Shown: positions 37,555 through 46,183 of the stretch, in pieces | Position numbering within the stretch: position 1 is the stretch's first letter | Layout: each line of letters starts with the position of its first letter | NCBI RefSeq assembly: GCF_013823385.1 | Contig: NZ_PNMA01000009.1 | Coordinates: 51,879-115,878 of the forward strand | Source: Hyphomonas sp. | GTDB taxonomy: Bacteria; Pseudomonadota; Alphaproteobacteria; Caulobacterales; Hyphomonadaceae | DNA length: 64,000 nt | Direction: 5' to 3' | The notes under the pieces: generated by a model | The model's database searches: none | Seen by the model: only the letters and a program-made list of their open reading frames with translations | Told to the model about the DNA's origin: nothing | Program-made: the position numbers and the translations under genes

Positions 37555-38954
37555 CCCATTTCAAACTCACCGCCTTCACCACCGTTGCCGCCCTCGCCCT
37601 TACGGCCTGCGCCACGGCGCCTGCCGCCCCAGACAGCACGGTCACCCCGCGCGTCGAAGGCACGCTGATCTCGGCAGAGACTGCCGGTGTCGCCGATGCG
37701 GCCGTGCCGAAAGACTGGTGGCGCCTCTACAACAGCCCGGAACTGGACAGCCTCGTCCAGACCGCGCTCGCCAACAACCGCACCCTGGCCGGCGCGGCGG
37801 CAAATCTGGAACAGGTCCGCGCAGGTCTCACCGAGGCCCGCTCCGCCCTCCTGCCGTCCACCACCGCCACCGCCAGTGGTCAGTATACGCGCGATCCGAG
37901 CTTTGCGCCCGGCGATGTGGAAACCGATGTCTATTCCCTCGGTTTCCAGACCAGTTATGAGGTCGACATCTTCGGCCGGGTCGCCGCCAGCATTGATGCC
38001 GCCCGCCAGGATGCCGCCGCTGCCGAAGCCGCCTATCAGGCCGCCTCGCTGATGGTCGCCGGTGAAACCGCCCGCGCCTGGATCGATTATTGCTCGGGCA
38101 ATATCCAGCTTGAAACCGCCGAGTCGAATTACCGCCTGCAGGAAGAGACCCTCGGTCTCACCCGCACGCTGTTCGATGCCGGCCGCGGCATCCGCCTGGA
38201 TGTCGTGCAGGCCGAGGCCGCGCTCCGCCGCGCCGAAGCCGACATTCCGTCCGTGCGCGCAGCACGTGACGCCGCCTTGTTCCGCCTGGCCCGCCTGACT
38301 GGCCAGACCCCGCGCGAGATGAGTCAAGCGGTCCCCGCATGCGAGAGCATGCCGCAGCTCGTCTCGCTTCTCCCCACCGGGGAAAGCGCAGCCCTCCTTG
38401 CGCGCCGTCCGGATGTGCGCCAGGCGGAACTTCAGCTTGCCGGCGCGGCTGCCCGTGTGGGCATCGCCACGGCAAATCTCTACCCCTCGGTCAGTATCGG
38501 CGGCTCGGTCAGCACCGCCTCGCTGGGCGGCACGGGCGACCTCTTCAAGGAAGACGGCCTCAGCTTCGGCATCGGCCCGCTGATCAGCTGGAACTTCCCG
38601 AACGTCGCCGCCTCCCGCGCCCGGCTGAAATCGGCAGAGGCCGGCGTTGACATCGCCCTCGCCAATTTCGACGAGACCTTCCTCACGGCGCTGGAAGAGG
38701 CCGAAGTCGCCCTCACCAACTACGCCGCCGAGAAAGAGCGCTACGCTGCCCTCGAAGCTTCCGCTGCCGCCGCCGAAGAGGCCGCCGAACTTGCCCGCAC
38801 CCGCTACCGGGCCGGCTCGGCCAACTTCCTCAGCGTCCTCGACGCAGAGCGCACCTTCATCGAAACCCGCACCTCGCTCGTCCAGTCCGAAGCGGCAAGG
38901 GCCAGCGCCGAGATCAACGTCTTCATGGCCATGGGTGGCGGCTGGGCTGACTAG
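37551..38954 (+). CDS. Outer-membrane efflux lipoprotein (NodT/OprM family)
   Basis: TolC-like channel protein of 467 residues, third gene of the RND operon. Lipobox LALTACATAP near residue 17, then WWRLYNSPELDSLVQTALAN NRTLAGAAANLEQVRAGLTE, LGFQTSYEVDIFGRVAASID, LPTGESAALLARRPDVRQAE, and the second repeat ISWNFPNVAASRARLKSAEA and ARTRYRAGSANFLSVLDAER. The two OEP repeats build the beta-barrel and alpha-tunnel. Downstream lie a TGTCC repeat and a strong hairpin. Confidence 0.95.
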   Translation: MTHFKLTAFTTVAALALTACATAPAAPDSTVTPRVEGTLISAETAGVADAAVPKDWWRLYNSPELDSLVQTALANNRTLAGAAANLEQVRAGLTEARSALLPSTTATASGQYTRDPSFAPGDVETDVYSLGFQTSYEVDIFGRVAASIDAARQDAAAAEAAYQAASLMVAGETARAWIDYCSGNIQLETAESNYRLQEETLGLTRTLFDAGRGIRLDVVQAEAALRRAEADIPSVRAARDAALFRLARLTGQTPREMSQAVPACESMPQLVSLLPTGESAALLARRPDVRQAELQLAGAAARVGIATANLYPSVSIGGSVSTASLGGTGDLFKEDGLSFGIGPLISWNFPNVAASRARLKSAEAGVDIALANFDETFLTALEEAEVALTNYAAEKERYAALEASAAAAEEAAELARTRYRAGSANFLSVLDAERTFIETRTSLVQSEAARASAEINVFMAMGGGWAD

Positions 38955-38999
38955 CTCTGGCTCCACCAGCGGCCCAGCACGGCGCGGGATGGCACCAGC

Positions 39000-39060
39000 T
39001 GTCCCGCGCCGTGTCCTTTTGTGTCCGGATTTGTCCGGATTTGTCCAAATCTGTCCCTGG
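39000..39060 (+). repeat. 10-bp-phased TGTCC repeat, copy 2
   Basis: TGTCC at 39000, 39012, 39022, 39032, 39042 and 39052 on the plus strand, with TGTCCGGATT as the best unit. It lies 46 bases after the efflux channel stop, reading in the same direction as that gene. Confidence 0.75.
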
Positions 39061-39085
39061 AGCGCCGTTGGAGTTTTTTGGAGTC

Positions 39086-39117
39086 CCGTTGGAGTTTTCC
39101 GGAAAAACCTCCAACGG
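39086..39117 (+). terminator. Strong hairpin, possible terminator of the efflux operon
   Basis: CCGTTGGAGTTTTCC faces GGAAAA, a two-base bulge, then CTCCAACGG: a nearly continuous 15-bp stem. It is preceded by a partial duplicate (CCGTTGGAGTTTTTTGGAG). There is no clean T-run after it, so it may be an RNA-stability hairpin or a repeat rather than a true terminator. Confidence 0.45.
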
Positions 39118-39134
39118 CATTTCAAGCGGATAGC

Positions 39135-39262
39135 GCCCCCACCCCAGCCCTCCCCGCCAGCGGGGAGGGGGCAAGTCACTCTTCACCGAAACCGTCCCTC
39201 TCCCCAAACGCAACAGGTCCCCTCCCCACGGAGGTGGGGAGGGATAGGGTGGGGCCCCTCTC
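39135..39262. repeat. Paired palindromic intergenic repeat, copy C
   Basis: CCCCCACCCCAGCCCTCCCC GCCAGCGGGGAGGGGGCAAG, then the inverted arm CAACAGGTCCCCTCCCCACG GAGGTGGGGAGGGATAGGGT GGGG. Same architecture as copies A and B, with variable loops. It lies in the 415-base spacer between the efflux operon and the small gene at 39370; I see no gene in that spacer. Confidence 0.75.
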
Positions 39263-39369
39263 CGCAAAAACGAAGCCTATCCAACAAATTTCCCCCCAAA
39301 CCTGCAGCAAACACGCAGAAAAAACTTTCTTTTCCCACCCCCTCCGGGAACGGAGCTATACTCCTCCCC

Positions 39370-39762
39370 ATGTCACCCCAGATCGCCGCCCGTCTTTATG
39401 CTCACGTATTGCCAGTCTTCTGGCCATACCTCTGGCTGCAGCTGCGCTGGATCTTCAAACGTCAGGACAAGGAACTCAGAACCCTCCTGATCTCGGTCTC
39501 CAAATGGGGCCACGTCCATATCGTCCAGGTCGGCGACCATTGGAGGGCTTACAAGAAACCCAAGGCGGTGAAACCGAGCTGGGACGATCCCGTCTGGGAA
39601 TCGAACATCTCCCCAAACCTCGTTGGAGTTTTTCTGGAAGAGTCCAAAACCCTTCTGGCTGCCAATTCCTCAACCCCCAACACGGGTATCCTCCCCTGCG
39701 AAGCGGGGGAGGTGGACGCGAAGCGGACGGAGGGGGGAGCCCCACACCCCGACACCTCCTAG
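39370..39762 (+). CDS. Small unknown protein, C-terminus formed by a repeat
   Basis: A 130-residue frame. Residues 1-28 (MSPQIAARLYAHVLPVFWPY LWLQLRWI) form a hydrophobic, Trp-rich segment, followed by a compact basic part (FKRQDKELRTLLISVSKWGH VHIVQVGDHWRAYKKPKAVK) that looks like a genuine small soluble domain with coding-like composition. The last 23 residues (ILPCEAGEVDAKRTEGGAPH and on) are encoded by the second repeat family at 39691-39746, so the original C-terminus may have been shorter. There is no strong ribosome-binding site. I do not recognise a family; function unknown. Confidence 0.55.
   Translation: MSPQIAARLYAHVLPVFWPYLWLQLRWIFKRQDKELRTLLISVSKWGHVHIVQVGDHWRAYKKPKAVKPSWDDPVWESNISPNLVGVFLEESKTLLAANSSTPNTGILPCEAGEVDAKRTEGGAPHPDTS
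39691..39746. repeat. Short palindrome of the second family, inside a reading frame
   Basis: CCTCCCCTGCGAAGCGGGGG AGGTGGACGCGAAGCGGACG GAGGGGGG, matching the element at 3405-3461. Here it supplies the last codons of the 39370 gene. Confidence 0.6.
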
Positions 39763-39771
39763 CCGCGAGCA

Positions 39772-39918
39772 GCTCCACCCCCACCCTCCCCATTGTCATG
39801 GGGAGGGGGCAAGTCGCGCCCTGGGGAAAAGTCGCCCTCCGCTGAAACCTCCCCTCACCCCACAAAGCAACAGGTCCCCTCCCCCAGACATGGGGGAGGG
39901 CTAGGGTGGGGCACCTCT
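39772..39918. repeat. Paired palindromic intergenic repeat, copy D
   Basis: CCCCCACCCTCCCCATTGTC ATGGGGAGGGGGCAAGTC and the inverted arm CAACAGGTCCCCTCCCCCAG ACATGGGGGAGGGCTAGGGT GGGG. With copy C it brackets the small gene at 39370. It occupies most of the spacer before ccoS. Confidence 0.75.
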
Positions 39919-39977
39919 CAATAAAAAAGCAACACCGGCCGCGCCCCCCCGCGCGTTCCGGCCCTCCGTGCTGGGCG

Positions 39978-40148
39978 CTACTCCACCTGCTTGCGATCGG
40001 GAAGCGGTTCGTCCGGTGAAATCAGGATGCGCGCTGCCGCGCCATCAGGATCATCAAACTGGCCCGACCGGACCGCCCAGAGAAAGCCGGCAAGGCCCAT
40101 GGCGCCCATCATCAGGGCGATCGGGATCAGGAATACAAGGCCGCTCAT
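39978..40148 (-). CDS. ccoS: cbb3 oxidase maturation protein CcoS
   Basis: A 56-residue single-span protein, typical of CcoS: SGLVFLIPIALMMGAMGLAG FLWAVRSGQFDDPDGAAARI with the conserved GQFDD motif just after the membrane helix. CcoS is needed for cofactor insertion into cbb3 oxidase. The ATG at 40148 overlaps the ccoI stop by four bases. It is the last gene of the ccoNOQPGHIS operon. Confidence 0.92.
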   Translation of the reverse strand: MSGLVFLIPIALMMGAMGLAGFLWAVRSGQFDDPDGAAARILISPDEPLPDRKQVE

Positions 40149-42364
40149 GCCTGTTTCTCCGTGTTCAGAGTAAGCCGCAATGCGTTGAGGCAGACGATAA
40201 TGGAAGACCCCGACATGGCAATGGCCGCCACCAGCGGGGTCGCATGGCCCAGGATGGCAATCGGCACCGCCACCACATTGTAGACAGCCGCAAAGCCGAA
40301 ATTCTGCAGCATCACCGCCTTGGCCGCCCGCGCGGTTTTCACCAGGCCGGGCAGGGGCGAAAGGCCGCCGGAATAGACCGTATCAGAGGCTGACTGGCTC
40401 ACATCCAGCGCGCCGCCGGGCGCCGCCGACGCATGGGCGAGCGCCAGCGCCCCGGCATCATTCAGGCCATCGCCGATCATCAGCACTTTCCGGCCTTCGG
40501 CCTGTAGCGCCTCCAGCCGGGCCACCTTGTCCTGCGGGCTCGCGCTCGCCGTCCACTGATCAATGCCAAGGCTGCGGGAAACTTCCGCCACCGCTTCTGC
40601 CCGGTCGCCGGAGACGATTTCCATCGTCATCCCCATCGCCCGCAATTTCGCCAGCGTGCCGGCGGCATTCGCCTGGATGTCGTCCTCAAAGCGCAGTTCC
40701 ACCGGCCTTTCCTGCCCGCGCGCAAAGAACAGCGTGGCGCCGGTATGGCCGGTTGCCTTCGCGCCGGTCCATTCGGCCGAGCCAAGCCGGCAGGCAATTC
40801 CGTTCACCTCGCCTTCCAGGCCAAGGCCGGGGCGTTCCTTCACGTCTTTCGCCAGGGGGCCGGGGCCGGCAGCGGCGGTGAGCGCGCGCGACAGCGGATG
40901 CCGGCTTGCCCGCGCCAGCTGCGCAGCCTCCGCCAGAAGCTCGGTACTGATCTGCGTGGAAACCAGGCGCGGCGTGCCAAGCGTCAGCGTGCCGGTCTTG
41001 TCGAAGATGATGTGGTCGCAGGCGGCAATCCGTTCCAGCGCGTCGCCGGATTTGAGATACGCCCCGCCCTTGAACAGGCGCCCGGCCGCCACAACCTGCA
41101 CCACGGGCGCGGCCAGCGCCAGCGCGCAGGGGCAGGTGATGATCAGCGTAGAGACGGCAATCAGGATCGCCTCGCGCAGGCCGCTGCCGCCCACCAGCCA
41201 CCAGCCCAGAAAGGTCAGGAGCGCGGTGGAATGCACCACCGGCACATAGAGGGAGACGGCCTTGTCGGCGATCTGGCGATAGGTGGAGCGTTTCTGCTCG
41301 CCCGCCGTCAGCATCTGGCTGATCTCGGAGAGCAGCGAGTCGGCCGCTGCCGCCGTTGCCCGCCCGGTCAGCGGTTGGGAAAGGTTGATCGAGCCGGCCA
41401 TCAGCTTCATGCCCGCCCCGGTCCAGCGCGGCAGGCTCTCGCCGGTGACGAGGCTCTCGTCCACCTCGGACTCGCCGCCCTCGATCACCATGTCCACCAC
41501 GGCCCGCTCGCCGGGCGCCAGAAGGATGCGGTCGCCAGGCTTCACCTCTTCGGAGCGGATCGATTGGGGCGTTCCGTCTGCGGAAATCCGCGTCACCGTC
41601 CGGCTCGCCAGCGCGGCCAGATCCCGCGCGGCCGACCAGGCCCGGCGGCGCACGCGCGCATCCAGGAACCGCCCGATCAGCAGGAAGAACAGCAACATGC
41701 ACGCGGCATCAAAATACGCATGCTCCCCGCCCCGGATCGTTTCGGCCACGCTGACGGAGAAAGCCAGGATCAGCGCCAGGGAAATCGGCACATCCATATT
41801 GGTGCGCTTCTTCTTCAGCACGTTCCAGGCGGACTTGAAGAAAGGCCGCCCCGAATAGATAAGTGTCGGCAGGGCGATCACGCCTGAAAGCGCATGCAGG
41901 CCCTGGCGGGTCGCCTCCCCCATCTCACCATGCCCGCCCCAGACCGAGACCGACAGCAGCATGATGTTGGCGGTCGCAAATCCGGCCACGCCCATGGCGA
42001 GCAGAAGCGACTGCTCCTCCTTCTTGTGGGCATCATCATCCGTGCTCGTATCGAGCGGCGCAACGCCATATCCGAGGCGGCTGACCGCTTCGCTTATCCG
42101 CCGGGGTTCCAGGGTGCCGGACCATGCAATGTCCAGCTTCCCATTGGAAAGGTTCAGCCTTGCGCTCTCAACCCCCGGCAACGCCGTCACCGCCCCCTCG
42201 ATGCGCGAGAGGCAGCCGCCACATTTCGCCCCGCGCACGGTCAGCGACAGGCGGCTCTGCTTGCCCACCTTGCGCACGAAGGCGGCGGGGTCGGAAGCAT
42301 CCGAGCCGCTCGGCGGCGCCAGTCCGCTGGGGCATCCGTTGGCGTCGAGGGGCAGGTCGGTCAT
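40145..42364 (-). CDS. ccoI: Copper-transporting P-type ATPase CcoI (FixI)
   Basis: P1B-type copper ATPase of 739 residues that exports Cu+ for assembly of the cbb3 oxidase. Visible: an N-terminal metal-binding domain with GAKCGGCLSRIEGAV (CxxC), about eight membrane helices, VDESLVTGESLP, the ion-binding TCPCALALAAPVV, the phosphorylation motif FDKTGTLTLGTP, SRHPLSRAL with the nucleotide-binding His-Pro, and MIGDGLNDAGAL. The position between ccoH and ccoS, with four-base overlaps on both sides, identifies it as CcoI rather than a general CopA. Confidence 0.95.
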   Translation of the reverse strand: MTDLPLDANGCPSGLAPPSGSDASDPAAFVRKVGKQSRLSLTVRGAKCGGCLSRIEGAVTALPGVESARLNLSNGKLDIAWSGTLEPRRISEAVSRLGYGVAPLDTSTDDDAHKKEEQSLLLAMGVAGFATANIMLLSVSVWGGHGEMGEATRQGLHALSGVIALPTLIYSGRPFFKSAWNVLKKKRTNMDVPISLALILAFSVSVAETIRGGEHAYFDAACMLLFFLLIGRFLDARVRRRAWSAARDLAALASRTVTRISADGTPQSIRSEEVKPGDRILLAPGERAVVDMVIEGGESEVDESLVTGESLPRWTGAGMKLMAGSINLSQPLTGRATAAAADSLLSEISQMLTAGEQKRSTYRQIADKAVSLYVPVVHSTALLTFLGWWLVGGSGLREAILIAVSTLIITCPCALALAAPVVQVVAAGRLFKGGAYLKSGDALERIAACDHIIFDKTGTLTLGTPRLVSTQISTELLAEAAQLARASRHPLSRALTAAAGPGPLAKDVKERPGLGLEGEVNGIACRLGSAEWTGAKATGHTGATLFFARGQERPVELRFEDDIQANAAGTLAKLRAMGMTMEIVSGDRAEAVAEVSRSLGIDQWTASASPQDKVARLEALQAEGRKVLMIGDGLNDAGALALAHASAAPGGALDVSQSASDTVYSGGLSPLPGLVKTARAAKAVMLQNFGFAAVYNVVAVPIAILGHATPLVAAIAMSGSSIIVCLNALRLTLNTEKQA

Positions 42365-42879
42365 GGCACGATGATTTCCCGGCTGGCGCGGAATTCGTAG
42401 CCGTCCGTTTCCGGATCGACATCGGCCGAAATGTTGACGCTCCAGGCGCCGGCATGCAGGTCGCCAAGTTCAGCCACATACTCGCCGCCGCCAGCGGGGG
42501 TGAGGGTGATCACGCGGTCGAACGCCCGGTCGCTGGGATGGCGCAGCTGTGCCTGCGTGCCGAACACGGGCAGGGCAGTGCCCTCGCGCGTCAGCAGGCG
42601 GGCGGTCAGGAGAAAGCCCTGATTGGTGCCGCTGAGGCCGATTTCGGCATTCCAGCCGGCCTCTTCCTGATGTGCCCGGCGGGCAAGTTCCCGGTTATAG
42701 TCAAGGCCGGTGAGATAGGACTTTTCAACATCCTCGCCGGGGAAGCTCGTGATTGCGGCCCAGAGGAAGATGCCGTTCACGACAAACATGAAGCCGAAGA
42801 AACCGAGGAACCAGAGCAGGGCATGCCAGCCCTTCATCTTGCCTTTGCCGGAGTTCTCGAGTGACAGGGAAGCAGCCAT
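42361..42879 (-). CDS. ccoH: cbb3 accessory protein CcoH (FixH)
   Basis: A 172-residue FixH-family protein with one membrane anchor (HALLWFLGFFGFMFVVNGIF) and a periplasmic beta-rich domain (SYLTGLDYNRELARRAHQEE AGWNAEIGLSG; YVAELGDLHAGAWSVNISAD). FixH/CcoH associates with the assembling cbb3 complex. It lies between ccoG, sharing one base, and ccoI, overlapping by four bases. Confidence 0.92.
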   Translation of the reverse strand: MAASLSLENSGKGKMKGWHALLWFLGFFGFMFVVNGIFLWAAITSFPGEDVEKSYLTGLDYNRELARRAHQEEAGWNAEIGLSGTNQGFLLTARLLTREGTALPVFGTQAQLRHPSDRAFDRVITLTPAGGGEYVAELGDLHAGAWSVNISADVDPETDGYEFRASREIIVP

Positions 42880-44351
42880 TATTGGTCTCCTGTTGTAAAG
42901 GGGGCGTCAGCCTCGGCGATTTCGCCGGTGAGGACATCCTTGATCTGTACCGTGAGGGTTGTCCGGCGGGGCAGGCTTTCCGGGGATGCTGTCACCAGCA
43001 GCCGGTAGCGGGCCACGCCATGCGCGTCTGTGGTCACCTGCAGCGTGCCGCCATCCGGCGCCGAGCCGAGACCGATGATCTCGAAATCTGCTTCCGGCAG
43101 GCCTTCCACGGAAATATCAACGGCGCGCACATCGGTGGACTTGTTGACGAGTTTCAGCGTGTATCCGTTGCGGATGCGGCCATCCGACAGGCGGATGAAG
43201 GGCGGGGAACGGTCTTTCAGAACGTTGAACTCATAAGTGGATTTGGAGGTGTAGCCCCACACCATCAGCAGGCTGATGGCGGTAATCAGGATGGCATAGA
43301 GCACCGTGCGCGTGCGCAGCAGCTTGTAGCGCGGCTTTTCTCCGCAGGCGCGGGCGGCCACGGCCGCATCGGTGTCATAGGCGATCAGCCCCGTCGGGCG
43401 ATCGACCTTCTTCATGATGTCGTCGCAGGCATCGATGCAGAGCGCGCAATGGATACACTCAAGCTGGGCGCCGTCGCGGATGTCGATGCCCATCGGGCAG
43501 ACCTGGATGCACTGCTTGCAGTCAATACAGTCGCCCCGGCCTTCCCAGCTCTGGTCTTTCCGGTGGGGCCCGCGCGGTTCGCCGCGATCATAGCGATAGG
43601 TGACGTTGAGGGCGTGTTCGTCGGTCAGGGCGCCCTGAATACGCGGCCAGGGGCAGAGATAAGTGCAGACCTGTTCCCGCATCGTGCCGGCCAGGGCATA
43701 GGTGGTGAAGGTCAGGATGCCGGCGAAGAAATAGGCCGTGAGCGGTGCTTCGCCCGTGAAGAAGGTGCGCGCAATGGTCGGCGCGTCGTGCCAGTAGAGG
43801 ATAAAGGCGCCGCCCGTGAGAAAGGCAATCAGCAGCCAGACGAGATGCTTGCCGGTCTTGCGCCAGGCCTTGTTGAAGCTCATCGGCTGGTGATCGAGCC
43901 GCATGCGGGCGGCGCGGTCGCCTTCAAAGGCGCGCTCCACCCAGATGTAAAGGTCAGTCCACACCGTTTGCGGGCAGGTATAGCCACACCAGACGCGGCC
44001 GAAGAGAGAGGTGACCAGGAACAGGGCCAACGCCGCCAGGATCAGCAGGCCGCCGAGATAATAGATTTCCTGCGGCCAGATTTCGAGGAAGAAGAAATAG
44101 AACTTCTCCCCCGAAAAATCTGCCAGAACGGCCTGATCGGGGATGCCCTCACCGCGCGGCCACCGGATCCAGGGGATCAGGTAGTAGATGCCGAGCGTGA
44201 CCGCCATCACAAGCCATTTGAACGAACGGAACTTGCCGTGCGCCAGCTTGGGATAGATCTGGTTGCGCTTTTCATAAAGCGAGGGGGGATGCTCCGGCTT
44301 TTGCCCCGGAGCATCCCTTCCGCCCGCCTTGATGAGCGTGACTTTTGTCAC
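42879..44351 (-). CDS. ccoG: cbb3 accessory ferredoxin-like protein CcoG (FixG/RdxA)
   Basis: Membrane-bound iron-sulfur protein of 490 residues, reported in the family to help reduce Cu for oxidase assembly. It has five hydrophobic segments, VWCGYTCPQTVWTDLYIWVE, EQVCTYLCPWPRIQGAL, and two 4Fe-4S cysteine motifs CIDCKQCIQVCP and CIHCALCIDACD, then a C-terminal immunoglobulin-like periplasmic domain (YEFNVLKDRSPPFIRLSDGR IRNGYTLKL). Its start overlaps ccoP by four bases. Confidence 0.95.
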   Translation of the reverse strand: MTKVTLIKAGGRDAPGQKPEHPPSLYEKRNQIYPKLAHGKFRSFKWLVMAVTLGIYYLIPWIRWPRGEGIPDQAVLADFSGEKFYFFFLEIWPQEIYYLGGLLILAALALFLVTSLFGRVWCGYTCPQTVWTDLYIWVERAFEGDRAARMRLDHQPMSFNKAWRKTGKHLVWLLIAFLTGGAFILYWHDAPTIARTFFTGEAPLTAYFFAGILTFTTYALAGTMREQVCTYLCPWPRIQGALTDEHALNVTYRYDRGEPRGPHRKDQSWEGRGDCIDCKQCIQVCPMGIDIRDGAQLECIHCALCIDACDDIMKKVDRPTGLIAYDTDAAVAARACGEKPRYKLLRTRTVLYAILITAISLLMVWGYTSKSTYEFNVLKDRSPPFIRLSDGRIRNGYTLKLVNKSTDVRAVDISVEGLPEADFEIIGLGSAPDGGTLQVTTDAHGVARYRLLVTASPESLPRRTTLTVQIKDVLTGEIAEADAPFTTGDQ

Positions 44352-45238
44352 TTCTCACCCCCGCCGAGCGAGTGAACATAGACAGCCAGGGCCTTGATGG
44401 TCGGATCATCGAGGCGGCCCTGCCATGCGGGCATATGTGCGTTCCGGGCACTGTAGATCGTCTGCTGAATGTCGCGCGGTTCGCCGCCGAACAGCCATTC
44501 ATGATCGGTCAGATCCGGAGCGCCAAGCTGGCGGTTCCCCTTGCCGTCTGCGCCGTGGCAGGAGACGCACTGGGTGGCAAAGATGGGCGCCGCCCGGCCG
44601 ACCGCGGCCTTGTTGGCCTCGCGGCCCGACAGGTTCAGGACATACTGCACCAGGTCATCAATCTCCCTCGGCGTCAGCAGCCCGTCCCGTCCGAAGGCGG
44701 GCATGCTGTTGCGGCGCGTATCGGGATCCTCATTATGGCGGATGCCGTGGCGGAGCGTGGTTTCGATCCCCTCCAGCGTGCCATCCCAGAGCCAGATGTC
44801 ATCGGCCAGCATCGGATAGCCCTTGGCCCCGCGCCCGCCTGCGCCATGGCAGGTTGCGCAGTTGTCGCCAAAGGCACTCTCGCCCATGGCAAGAGCAAAC
44901 TGCTGCAGCGACATGTCATTTTCGATCTCGCTCAGCGAGGCGCTGACGAGGCGGCTGGCAGCGGCGGCACGCTCCGTGTGCAGCGCTTCCACCTTCCGGG
45001 CCACTTCGGCGCGGTCGGAATGGCCAGCGATACCCAGCGTGTTGTTCATGCCCGTGCCCGGAAGCGCCGGAATGGCGGGCATGACGATCATGTAGCCGAT
45101 GGCCCACACGATCGTGGCATAGAAAATATACAGCCACCAGCGCGGGAGAGGATTGTTGAGTTCCTTGATCCCGTCCCAGCTGTGCCCCGTCGTCTCAACG
45201 CCGGAGACTTCATCAATATCCCGTTTATGGTCAGTCAT
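44348..45238 (-). CDS. ccoP: cbb3 oxidase subunit III, dihaem cytochrome CcoP
   Basis: Dihaem c-type cytochrome of 296 residues, anchored by one helix (WWLYIFYATIVWAIGYMIVM). Two haem-c motifs are present, CATCHG (GDNCATCHGAGGRGAKGYPM) and CVSCHG (ATQCVSCHGADGKGNRQLGA), with Met ligands downstream (SMPAFGRDGLL; HMPAWQGRLDD). It passes electrons to CcoO/CcoN. The start overlaps ccoQ by eight bases. Confidence 0.96.
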   Translation of the reverse strand: MTDHKRDIDEVSGVETTGHSWDGIKELNNPLPRWWLYIFYATIVWAIGYMIVMPAIPALPGTGMNNTLGIAGHSDRAEVARKVEALHTERAAAASRLVSASLSEIENDMSLQQFALAMGESAFGDNCATCHGAGGRGAKGYPMLADDIWLWDGTLEGIETTLRHGIRHNEDPDTRRNSMPAFGRDGLLTPREIDDLVQYVLNLSGREANKAAVGRAAPIFATQCVSCHGADGKGNRQLGAPDLTDHEWLFGGEPRDIQQTIYSARNAHMPAWQGRLDDPTIKALAVYVHSLGGGEK

Positions 45239-45392
45239 CTGACGGGTCCTTGTCGATCAGAGGTTGGTGAGCGGCCGCGCGGAATTTCTCGCCATTGCTC
45301 GGCCAGAGGGCGTAGGCGACGGCCACGAGGAACATCAGCACAAAGAAGCCGAGACCCCAGGTCTGTGCGAAGCTTGAAAGTGTTTCATACAT
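45231..45392 (-). CDS. ccoQ: cbb3 oxidase subunit CcoQ
   Basis: A 53-residue single-span protein in the CcoQ position. MYETLSSFAQTWGLGFFVLM FLVAVAYALWPSNGEKFRAA shows the conserved helix ending in ALWP and the following N-K/R segment. CcoQ stabilises the oxidase complex. It starts 11 bases after ccoO and its end overlaps ccoP. Confidence 0.92.
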   Translation of the reverse strand: MYETLSSFAQTWGLGFFVLMFLVAVAYALWPSNGEKFRAAAHQPLIDKDPSDD

Positions 45393-45403
45393 CCTGCCTG
45401 CTC

Positions 45404-46171
45404 CTAGCGCCGGTTGCTGAGGTCGTTGGCCTCATAGGTGGAGAAGTCGACCAGGGTGCCGGTCATCTGCAGATAGGCGATGAGGGCATCCATTTCGGTG
45501 ACGGCCTTCGGATTGTGATCGAAGTCGGAGATCTTCACCGTGCCTTCGCGGCCCGATGCCTCGGTATAACGGGCGACAAGCGCGTCTTCGGCATCGAAGT
45601 CAGCATTGGGCGAAGCCTGGGCGACAAGATCGGCCTTTGCGTTGGCAATCATGTCGTCCGTATAGGGCACACCCGCCAGACGCAGCGTCTTCAGATGGTC
45701 CTCGATGTCGTCATACTTCAACTTTTTCTTCGCGAGGAAGGCGTAGGGCGGCATGATCGAGTCCGGAACAACCGATTTGGGGTCCTTCAGGTGGTCGAGG
45801 TGCCATTCGTCCGAATACTTTCCGCCAACGCGGGCAAGGTCCGGCCCGGTCCGCTTGGAGCCCCACTGGAAGGGGTGATCGTACATGCTCTCGGCCGCCA
45901 GCGAATAGTGGCCATAGCGCTCCACCTCATCCCTCAGGGGACGTACCATCTGCGAGTGGCAGGTATAGCAGCCCTCGCGGATGTAGATGTTGCGGCCCTT
46001 CAGTTCCAGCGGCGTGTAGGGACGCATCCCCTGAACCTTCTCGATGGTGTTTTCGAGATAGAACAGGGGCGCGATCTCCACGAGGCCGCCGATGGCGACA
46101 ACCACAAGGATGCCGACGGTGAGAAGCAGCGAGTGGCGCTCAAGCTTTTGGTGTTTGTCCATGATAGCCAT
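45404..46171 (-). CDS. ccoO: cbb3 oxidase subunit II, cytochrome CcoO
   Basis: Monohaem cytochrome c of 255 residues, membrane-anchored by [20 protein letters not shown]. It has [20 protein letters not shown] with the haem motif [25 protein letters not shown], and a Met ligand in [10 protein letters not shown]. This is the typical FixO/CcoO layout. It is second in the operon, 12 bases after ccoN. AAGGAG precedes the ATG. Confidence 0.96.
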   Translation of the reverse strand: MAIMDKHQKLERHSLLLTVGILVVVAIGGLVEIAPLFYLENTIEKVQGMRPYTPLELKGRNIYIREGCYTCHSQMVRPLRDEVERYGHYSLAAESMYDHPFQWGSKRTGPDLARVGGKYSDEWHLDHLKDPKSVVPDSIMPPYAFLAKKKLKYDDIEDHLKTLRLAGVPYTDDMIANAKADLVAQASPNADFDAEDALVARYTEASGREGTVKISDFDHNPKAVTEMDALIAYLQMTGTLVDFSTYEANDLSNRR

Positions 46172-46183
46172 GTTCGATGCTCC

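Noticed and set aside
39000..39060. CRISPR array
   Set aside because: The TGTCC units are 10 bp with no unique spacers of 30-40 bp and no cas genes nearby; it is a short-period tandem array.
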